Of a stretch of 64,000 nt of DNA, positions 56,351-64,000 are shown in pieces; position 1 is the first letter of the stretch; the number at the start of each line of letters is the position of its first letter. The notes beneath the pieces were generated by a model. It saw only the letters and a list, made by a program, of their open reading frames with translations. It did not search any database and was not told the DNA's origin. The translations under genes were made by a program, and so were the position numbers. Source of the DNA: Cheiracanthium punctorium. Its lineage: Eukaryota; Arthropoda; Arachnida; Araneae; Cheiracanthiidae. The stretch covers positions 310,001 through 374,000 of the forward strand of contig JAWZYV010011898.1 in the NCBI GenBank assembly GCA_038373885.1. The letters are read 5' to 3'.

Positions 56351-56561
56351 GCAGCTGAAAGGGCAAAGGTCAGAAAACTCTTTAATAAAGCTAAGAAATA
56401 TGATGAATGGGATAATTATAAAATGGCCCTCCCTCGCCAATTACAAGAAAGTTAGAAGAGGCAAAATTGATTCCTGGAGAAAGTTCTGTGAGGAAATATA
56501 TTCTATCTCTGAGGGAGCCCGACTCCAACGTATACTTAGAAGGGATGATACTGTACTTTAA
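56351..56561 (+). pseudogene. LINE (Jockey-like) ORF2 linker fragment
   Basis: ERAKVRKLFNKAKKYDEWDN, then in a second frame RRGKIDSWRKFCEEIYSISE and GARLQRIL. The K..SWR.FCE.I.S.SE..RL.KIL pattern lies between endonuclease and RT in Jockey-clade LINEs. Both catalytic domains are missing. Confidence 0.75.
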
Positions 56562-56830
56562 TGCTTCCTCTAATAAAGCATGATCTATCCGAACTTTTCC
56601 AAGTAAAATGAAAGATTTCATATGCTGCAAATGCTTTCTGGAAGAGGCATGCATATTTGCTTTTTTAATAAAGTTACTCAAATCAAAAATTCTGTCCATG
56701 CACCACTGTCTTTCTCTCCAAATAGCAAGCACATGAAATGAAACATTTTTTGCTTTCTGCTTCATCCATTTGTTAACATATACCTATCATACCACGAAGG
56801 CTGCCATGTGCGAGAAATGCCTTTGTTTAT
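56562..56830 (-). pseudogene. hAT TTF-type zinc finger fragment
   Basis: The minus strand reads VSFHVLAIWRERQWCMDRIF, then DLSNFIKKANMHASSRKHLQ and FILLGKVRI. This corresponds to the TTF-type zinc-finger region (LFCFPCLLF..., DLKHL...HE.S..H) at the N-terminus of ZMYM1-like hAT proteins, with the first cysteines lost. The boundary with the LINE fragment on the other strand is near 56562. Confidence 0.6.
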
Positions 56831-57823
56831 CTACTTAATATATAAGCATGGCATAGGTCTTCTGTTTTTAAAACTGCATCTTTCTGCTAAAGTAATATTT
56901 GAGTTAGAAATTTTCTGCAGATAACCTATAATATCCTCATCTCATACTGTGTCCACTTGCTAGCTCCAACACGTATTCGTCTTCAGTCATGCTTATTGCA
57001 TATTCAAAAATCTTGCAGGCTTGGAGTCCAAGGAGAAGCCTTTATGATCCACTCCAAGCCAATGGAAGCGCTGCAACTTGCTAAGCATGCACGCATCGAA
57101 GAAGTATGGGAATATCCAATGAGGAGATCAAAAGTCGAAAGAGCCTCCGCGAAGTTTGTTCCTTTCGATAAGCACTGAATTTTATTACATGTTGTGGTTT
57201 GTTCCGTTTTGCGGTTTTCTCTCCTCAGTTATGGAAAGCAATCTTTTGGCTATCATAAACCGCATTAACGCTGTGGAAATAAACAAAGAAAATCCAGACA
57301 TGCTACTTTTCTGCATTTTCGCAGATTTCTGCTTTTTTGATACGAATTCCAATCGTTCCTGAGATCAGTGCAAATCTGCTTTAAAATTTCGCGCATGTGT
57401 ATGGGGGGGATGTCGAGGCATCGCCCCAGCTTTTCTCTTCTCTTCAGTTTCTCTGGAATTCGGTACCCCCAAGACCAGAGAATCCCAAGGGCTCTATTAT
57501 CCACTCCCTACTTTGAGTGTATCCCATGCTCAGCCATAGAAATGAAGCTCGCTTTGGAATGTCAGCGTATTGTCTTTAGCTGCTCTTTCTTGGAAAGAAT
57601 GCAGCTGTGGACATGTTGCCGCGCATTTCTGTGTGACGTCATCGCAGTGTGTAGGGACTCGATGTTCATGGAGAACGGAGAGGGGAGGGAGCTCCCACGT
57701 GGAAAATCCGTTTAGCTAGCGGCGCGCTGTCCCTGTTGGGGAGATACACTTCAGCTTAGTTGTGTTTGTTTTTTTGGCATGTTGATGTTTGTTGATTGAT
57801 CCTCTAGTGCTAATCGTTTCAAT
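56831..57823. other. No recognised gene; promoter-like patch
   Basis: 57590-57760 is GC-richer with TGACGTCA (57634-57641) and precedes the transposase-like gene at 57824, so it may be its promoter. Frames in 56957-57715 show no domain. Confidence 0.4.
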
Positions 57824-58454
57824 ATGGCAAAAATAATTTCTGAAGCAGCAAATGTAGGTGAAATTGACAAGGTAGAGAAAAATAAATTTAGGTTTGAATG
57901 GCTGTCAAAACCTGTGGATTTAAAACTTGGAAAGGATGAAGCCAGAGTTACGATTGGAGATAGTGTCCGAAAGATCGATGTCAGCGGAAAAGCAATCTGC
58001 TCCCTTTGCAATGATTTCATTTATTATGGCAAAAGAGGCTGTGCTGCGTGCTGCAATATCGGACCATATGAAATCCAAAAAGCACTGTCAGAAGTTTTTT
58101 TCTAAAAAAGCAAACTACATTTTACCTAGCAACTTTTTCTGCGCGCAATCAATGAATGTGACTGCATCAACATCACCTGCCTCACAAAACATTCCCATAT
58201 GTGACAGAGTGTCGAATTCTGAAGCATTAGTATTGGGTGCTTTAGCGGAACATAGTTTTCCTTTTTCCATCGCCGAGGTAATAATAGATGTAAGCAAAAC
58301 ATTGGCCGCAGACAAAAAAGCCTTGTATCATCTGAACATGAAACGCGCTTCTGCAAGCTACAAAATGAGATTTGGAGTTGCAAAAACGTTTGTAGATTCT
58401 ACTGTTGAAAATTTGAAAACTACTAAATTTTCCCTAAATATTGATGTAACTTGA
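57824..58454 (+). pseudogene. hAT-like transposase N-terminus
   Basis: Met at 57824 (MAKIISEAANVGEIDKVEKN). AICSLCNDFIYYGKRG carries C-x2-C and, after a frameshift near 58040, SDHMKSKKHCQKF supplies the histidines, together a BED/C2H2-like finger. ALAEHSFPFSIAEVIIDVSK and KMRFGVAKTFVDSTVENLK follow, then a stop at 58454. Proteins of this layout are common, poorly described hAT-like transposases in arthropods (memory). Confidence 0.65.
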
Positions 58455-59011
58455 GATTTTTCAATTTCAAGTTGACATGAATCTACCTTCTCCTGTGGAT
58501 GATTCGGGAAAATTTGTAGCAGTTGACATTTGGTGGGCAAAAATTTTTAGCATGCCTAAGTATGATAACATGAGTAAAATTGTTAAGGCTGTTTTAAGTT
58601 GCTTTCATGGACCACAGGTGGAAGGATCTTTTAATATTATGTCTGATATAATTGATAAAAGCTCTGGTAGAATGCAGATAGACATACTCTGCTATACAAA
58701 CAGTAAAATACAAGCTTCGGTCAGAAAATAAATCTGCAGTTCAGTTTTTTCGGAAAAAAGATTTTCTTCATGAACCTGTTAATAAAAAGTTGTGCTACAA
58801 TTTGAGGTCATCTAGAATGTCTTACCAAAAAGAATTGGATGAGAAGATAAAAAAAAGACAAGAAAAGAGTAAGAATAAACAAGCTCCACCTCCAATAAAG
58901 CAAAAAGTGGCAGAAGTCTGTTCTGTGGAGTCTGCAAGTAGACTTAAGCATAAAAGGAAACTTGAACAAATGGTTCAAAATATAAAAAAGAAAAAATTAA
59001 AGCTGAAATGA
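58455..59011 (+). pseudogene. hAT-like transposase C-terminus
   Basis: FVAVDIWWAKIFSM, MSKIVKAVLSCFHGPQVEGS and FNIMSDIIDKSSGRM: the hAT C-terminal region in which E-x-S-F precedes the dimerisation helices. It ends with a Lys-rich tail (58790-59011, KHKRKLEQMVQNIKKKK). The whole catalytic middle is missing between 58454 and here, so the copy is internally deleted. Confidence 0.65.
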
Positions 59012-59040
59012 GTGCTCTTTCCTCAAAGATGTAACTGTTT

Positions 59041-59235
59041 GTTTTCACTGCAGCAGACTTTTTTTTTCCTCTCTTAAGGTGTATTGATTTGTATATTTAA
59101 AAAACTGAATTGGCCAGACATTAATTTTTTGGACTGGGAGGTTTTCACTGCAGAAGACTTTTTTTCCTCTGTAAGGGGTGTTAATTTGCATATTTAAAAA
59201 ACTGAATTGACCAGACATTAATTTTTGGACTGAGT
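59041..59235 (+). repeat. Tandem duplication, period 100 bp
   Basis: GTTTTCACTGCAG at 59041 and 59141 begins two near-identical units, each ending in CCAGACATTAATTTTT and GGACTG. They form the 3' flank of the transposase-like gene. Confidence 0.88.
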
Positions 59236-61944
59236 GGTTTTCTTATAGGAATATAAAACTTGTGTGCTCTACTAAATATTCTGTAATAATTTTGAATATA
59301 AATATTAAATAAGTACAAAATGCCAGTGCTTGTTTTAGATTAGGTATTCAAAATGTTCATTTTATGCAAAATATTTTAAGTGAACAGCTTTTTATTCTAT
59401 AAACAATCGAAGCGAAATTAGATTTCAATATTGATAAAAAAGAATATATTTAAAAAGTCATTCTGTCTATAATTTTTGTAATATTTTTTTGCTTGTAAGT
59501 GTGCTTAATTTAGAGTAACTTATTTAGTATGACATGTATTTGACAACTTAATGGTATTGTGCTGTCTCGCGTTGTTATAAGTCGTCGCGCTAAGTTCAGC
59601 TTTTTTTGCTAAATGACTGTAACATGTCTGAAAATCACAATTAAGAATTTTCTACAATCTGTATTTTTTAAAAATTGCTTTTGCAGTGAATTAATTTTGA
59701 GGCATCAGATAAATCCTACAACATGCCAGGCTTAAAACAAACAATTATTCTCCGATGCATGCATTATGCATTGTCAGCATAACAGCTGGTCCGTCCGGTG
59801 GAAGAGGAAAGAACTGTTTACTTTAAAAGAAATGGAATTTCTCTCTTTCTCCCTCCTCTGCCGTTGACTACCCAAACAGTCGTTTATTTATTTAATAATG
59901 TTCCTTTCTGTAAATTAACAACATTGTTTATATTAAATCGTAGGCTGTTATTTGGCTTCCTAAATCATAGGCGTTAGCATCACGCAAGTTTTTTTTTGGG
60001 GGGGGGGGGTGTGCGTGGGGGAGCGCGCACATAGCATATTATAAGTAAAGTAAAAATAGGTGTGTTTCTTTAAGTTTTTAAAGAAAAAAAAAGGTTTTGG
60101 AATGAATGGTTTTCTAAACAAATTTTCGGGGGGTTACACGCCCCCTGTCCACCACCACCCCCCTCTGCCCGACGATATGCTTATGTCTCAACTTAGCAGT
60201 AAAGTACTTTTAAATAGTCTATGAGAAGTAGGGAAGGATGAGTTCTCAATTTAACACTATAACTGGATTTAAGCCATCAATAGTTGAAATCAAAACTGCT
60301 TGAACTAATACATTGTGCACAAAATGGAAGGTACTCAGTTTGCAAACCTGCATGAAGAAAACATTTTGAATTTTTGGTAATTGATAAGTCACAAATTGTT
60401 AATCATTTGACCAGTACTGAAATAATTTCCTCTGTTTCAAAATCAGAGGAAAACAATTCTGAAACTGCTTCAAATGCTAGAGAGAAAGTTGAAAAACTTT
60501 CAGTATCTGAAGAAATTTCCATAAGAGATCAATATTTTGAATTCCTAAAACACAAGACTGTGTAACCGAAGTAGAATTATTAACTGTTCACAGGCGGTAA
60601 GAAAAGTTATTTGTTGAAAGATAGCAAATTCTAAAACAAATCGAAATCAATATATTGTTTAACAAACTTAATCCTTTTAGTAATTTTTTTTTTTTCTGTA
60701 AATAAATAAATTGCATATTTTTGCTTTTTAAAGTAGTATATTTGTATTTAAAAATTATTTTTAAGCATTATAATTATGTGACATTAAGGTTTTTTGAATT
60801 TTATAGAAACAGTAAGGTTTTTTGTACTTTATATTAAAAGAATTATTTACATTCTGATATTGTTTACTAATCCTGCATTTAACATTCCTGACTTTCTGCA
60901 AAATTGAAATTTCAACATAAATTATTGTAAAAAGCAAATTATTCGTTTTACAAATTGTAATGTCATGCAATCCTATTATTTAAAATATTAATAATACTTT
61001 GTATAGATAGTGAATGATAGTGAAATAGAAAAATAGTAGTTGTATAGATAGTGAAAGTGATTTGATAGTCAATTTAATGTGTGAAAAATTTCATTGTATG
61101 GTTTATGTCACAAATAAGCAATTGTAAGTTTAAAACTGTGATATCGTAATACATAAATCTACTAGATTCTCTACCCTAGTTGTAGCAGGTATACAACTAG
61201 TCAGCTTTCCCCTCCTCCTTCTCCCATTTTTAGGAGAGAGAAAAATAAATGAGATGGCATTCAGCAGATTTTTAATGGGAACATTTATGGCCTAAATTTT
61301 TTGAAATATCTCTGTATTTTTGTTATTGTTAACTTTTTAAAGTTACAGGATAGATTTTATTGTCTGATGTAAGAGAAAAATTGAAATTACTTTTAACATT
61401 TTAGATATATATTTCTTTTGCTGTGCCATATTCTGTGTTCTTGGGCTATTTTATAATGAATTATGGTAAATCTATAGAAGCTTGAAATATTTAATGATAT
61501 TCTGGAATTTCATGAGAGACAGTTCATAGAAAATCAGGTAATTCCCCCCCTCCCCCCAGAAATTAGATTGCATTCATTTTCAAAAGAATAGAGTAAAATT
61601 GTTTGTAAAGCTTGGATTTTGTCTTCTTGACTATAGATTTTGTAAAATTGATTAAGATCATCCTTTAAATAATGATAACCTCTGTTTCATTATTGAATAT
61701 CCTGCATCTAAAATTGCACATAAATGTTTATGAATTTTTATTTTTTAAGATAATAAAAATTATAATTTAAATAAAAATATTTTAATAAATAATTGTAACA
61801 TATATATTGTTGATATAAAGTAATTGTAATATATATATATATAACAAAAATGGGCATAACGCGCTTGAACTTTGCTTGAAGTCGAAATTACGTTCACGCA
61901 CTTTTCCTCTTTTTTCATATTTGTGTATTCTCATCCCTGTATTA
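59236..61944. other. AT-rich, no recognised gene
   Basis: A 63-codon plus frame at 60374-60565 (Ser/Glu-rich) has no known domain. Near 59585 a segment shared with 9433 occurs. G runs at 59997-60010 and a C run at 61547-61557 mark likely hAT-end remnants. Confidence 0.45.
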
Positions 61945-62233
61945 AAAATAGTGTTTTAGTTCAGCAGCATAAATATTTTCTTTCATCAGTCCTTTAGTAA
62001 ATTCTCTGTAAATTTAATTGTATTATTTATTGTATTTATATTGATATTTGTGTTTTTACTCAACAGCACATGCATTTTCTTTCATCATTTCCTATTTGTT
62101 TACAGTAAATTGACTATAATTTAAAGGAAAATTCTAAATATAAAAATGTAAACACAAAAAAATGACCTATAATCTGCAAAATCATGTAATACAACCCTTG
62201 GTCCCAGTGAGTGCAGATTGGAGGGAGTTGACT
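61945..62233 (-). mobile_element. Tigger/pogo-like fragment, second copy
   Basis: In reverse orientation it matches the left 300 bp of the element at 32754, including CACTCACTGGGACCAAGGG and TTATGCTGCTGAACTAAAAC. Its end abuts the Copia RT relic at 62240. Confidence 0.85.
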
Positions 62234-62239
62234 ATATTT

Positions 62240-62985
62240 TCATATATCTTCAGTAAGTTTCATGCTACTATCAAGAGATGTCGACACAGATTTTGAATTT
62301 TGCATTTTAAATTTGCACAAAATATCTTCAGTGTATTTCTTTTGCTTAATTGTGATACTGTCTTCGTTTTGTGTAAACTCCATGCCTAGACAATAATATA
62401 ACTGGCCCATATCTTTCATTTTAAATGATCTTGACAATTCATCTGTAATGTGTTCATAATCTTCTTTGCGTTTAGTTAATATTATAAGGTCATCAACGTA
62501 AATAATGATAATAGCTTCAATATTAGATTTCGAAATATAAACACATTTATCAGAATGTAATTGTTTTAATCCATACAGTGATCTCTTTAGTAAACACACG
62601 TTATTAGAATTAAATTTATTTTTGAAACCATCGGGTAATTCCATGTAAATTTCCTCAGACAAATCACAATTTATATATGCCATCACAAAATCTAATTGGT
62701 ATGCTGTGAAACCATTTTGTATGCCATATGTGATAGCAGTCTTAATAGAACTTAATCTGGCTACAGGTGAAAAGTTTTCTTCAAAATTAATTCCAGGTTT
62801 TTGATTACAACCTTTGGCAACCAATCGTGCTTTAAATTTTTCTATATTGCCATCTTGATTGTATTTCATTTTTAAAACCCCTTACAACCAATAATTTTCT
62901 TATGTTTAGGTCTTTCTCTGCAAACACCCAGGCATTCTCTTTTATTAGACAATCGTATTCTAATTTGCTAGCCTCCCGCTCGTTT
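62240..62985 (-). pseudogene. Copia D reverse transcriptase
   Basis: 62240-62869 is open: FKARLVAKGCNQ, ENFSPVARLSSIKTA, YQLDFVMAYINCDLSEEIYM, LLKRSLYGLKQ, IIYVDDLIIL and DMGQLYYCLGMEF. About 20 residues are missing after YGLKQ, where the next residues belong to a later block. The front (KLEYDCLIKENAWVF) lies in another frame to about 62975. Integrase, RNase H and the 3' LTR are not found. Confidence 0.9.
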
Positions 62986-63519
62986 GGTTTCCCTTCTCTG
63001 TCGTTCGCCGAAGTTCGGTGGCGACTTCGCTGTCTGCGTGACGTCACTTTTCTCCCGCGGTTCTTCAATTACTGTTTTCTCATGAGCCGTGATCACCGCA
63101 GCATATCTCCATAGTAACGGAGACATTTTGTTTCTGATTGGCCGGTCAGAACTTTGGTTTGTGCAAATTAACTATTGCACATGTGAATTGTTATGTAATG
63201 TACCTATATAATGTGGTTTCTTTTGCCTGCGTGTTATTCTGTGTATGCTAGTTCTGCAAGACGCTCAGCGAGCGTGAATGTATTTAAATCTTTACAATGT
63301 TTCTTTTAATTAACGAATTTTAGTTCCCTAATGATGTCTCATCCTTTTTAGTGTTAAATTCCACTGCTAATAAAATGCAAGTAATTTCTGCTAAGATAAT
63401 TGCACTGCCTTTTTCCATTCATCCCTAAAAGGTCCATTTAATGCATCAGACACTGTGGGACTAGGATTCATTAAAGAATTATTTTTTACATTAAGATATT
63501 TCTTGCTATTGTTTTGTTA
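62986..63519 (+). promoter_or_regulatory. LTR-like insertion inside Copia D
   Basis: TGACGTCA (63039-63046), GATTGGCC (about 63137), TATA-like CTATATAATG (about 63205) and an AATAAAA-type signal near 63370 occur in the order of an LTR on the plus strand. It separates Copia RT from Gag and may be a solo LTR. No duplication was identified. Confidence 0.4.
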
Positions 63520-63681
63520 CTACTCTTTTCGCAGTCTTCCTCTTTTACCTGTTTTTATCTTCCTTGGTTGATCTGGTATTATAGCTGGAGGGTTGCGATT
63601 AATTAACACTCCCTCTATTTGCAGTTTCCACGAATCATAATTATTTTTTTCAAGTTTCTCAATCGTGGTTAGTTGTGACAT
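63520..63681 (-). pseudogene. Copia D Gag N-terminus
   Basis: Met at 63681: MSQLTTIEKLEKNNYDSWKL, the usual start of Copia Gag (L.G.NY..WK..M). Then the frame becomes atypical. Gag C-terminus, protease and integrase are lost. Confidence 0.75.
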
Positions 63682-63789
63682 TTTCATCAATTCGCAGCCA
63701 AATTCCGGAGCGGCATAAGAAGGCTTAGTTGAGAAAATTAATGGAACTTGAAAAAAAAAAAAAAATTTCCACTTACGCCTCAATTGTAG

Positions 63790-64000
63790 GTGCTGCGCCC
63801 ATAACCAAATGTGGTTAGTAGAATCGTGCAGTAATGAGACTTAAGTGATGAAACAAGTATTTAATTAACACAACTTACGTTTACATAAAAAGTCATATAT
63901 ACATTCAACTTAACGCTCGCCATTTTCTATTCTTATATGCACCGTTGTAAAAACAGTTCTACTACACATTCAGCAGAGATATCACGAGGGGAAAATGTCT
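63790..64000 (-). mobile_element. Copia D primer-binding site and 5' LTR start, runs off window
   Basis: On the minus strand TGGTTATGGGCGCAGCACC (63790-63808) follows an LTR edge TGTGG... at 63810. The LTR continues past the end of the window. Confidence 0.55.

Noticed and set aside
59041..59235. CRISPR-like repeats
   Set aside because: Only two adjacent units with no spacers, in a eukaryotic transposon-rich context.

Overview
The window is eukaryotic, AT-rich, and made almost entirely of transposable elements in different states of decay. I found no tRNA or rRNA gene that I would call functional, and no intact host protein gene. Several features point to an arthropod, most likely an arachnid. 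These are the retroelement mix (Copia, Gypsy with SCAN-like Gag, Penelope-like elements with GIY-YIG), many hAT/ZMYM1-type and pogo-type elements, tRNA-derived repeats, and long homopolymer tracts. The arachnid assignment is inference from element style, not from a host gene.

Layout. 0-6 kb: Copia fragment, hAT MITEs, AT-rich filler. 6.3-10.6 kb: two Gypsy elements in opposite orientation, both lacking reverse transcriptase. 11.4-13.2 kb: Tc1 fragment and a 1.4 kb element rich in AAGCTTG motifs. 14.7-16.8 kb: four hAT-type MITEs, one only 46 bp long. 18.2-24.9 kb: a nest consisting of a piggyBac-like shell (TTAA), a 5.7 kb DNA transposon with 4-bp TSD and ten subterminal repeats, a Penelope-like element inserted inside its transposase, and a 5-bp-TSD MITE. 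25.0-27.6 kb: a second Penelope-like relic split by a hAT element that itself carries a MITE. 30.6-31.4 kb: an array of three tRNA-like units flanked by a 14-bp direct repeat. 32.5-39.4 kb: a whole Copia element (minus strand) with two 252-bp LTRs and a 5-bp TSD, carrying a Tigger-like element, a 5-bp-TSD hAT-like element and a MITE. 40.1-41.8 kb: a pogo-like element with a Cys/His-rich C-terminus. 45.6-47.0 kb: a full-length Tc1-like element. 49.5-52.2 kb: a third Gypsy element without reverse transcriptase. 53.3-56.2 kb: a Copia 3' end whose long LTR contains a 1.46 kb inverted-repeat (foldback) structure. 56.3-59.0 kb: LINE and hAT-like fragments. 61.9-64.0 kb: a second Tigger copy next to a broken Copia element whose 5' LTR runs off the window.

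The most notable object is the DNA transposon at 18297-23956. It has 20-bp perfect terminal inverted repeats, a 4-bp ATCA duplication, subterminal copies of a 16-bp motif on both sides, and a protein with a plausible D...D...E triad that I cannot place in a named superfamily with certainty. All coding entries carry stops or frameshifts and are best read as pseudogenes.
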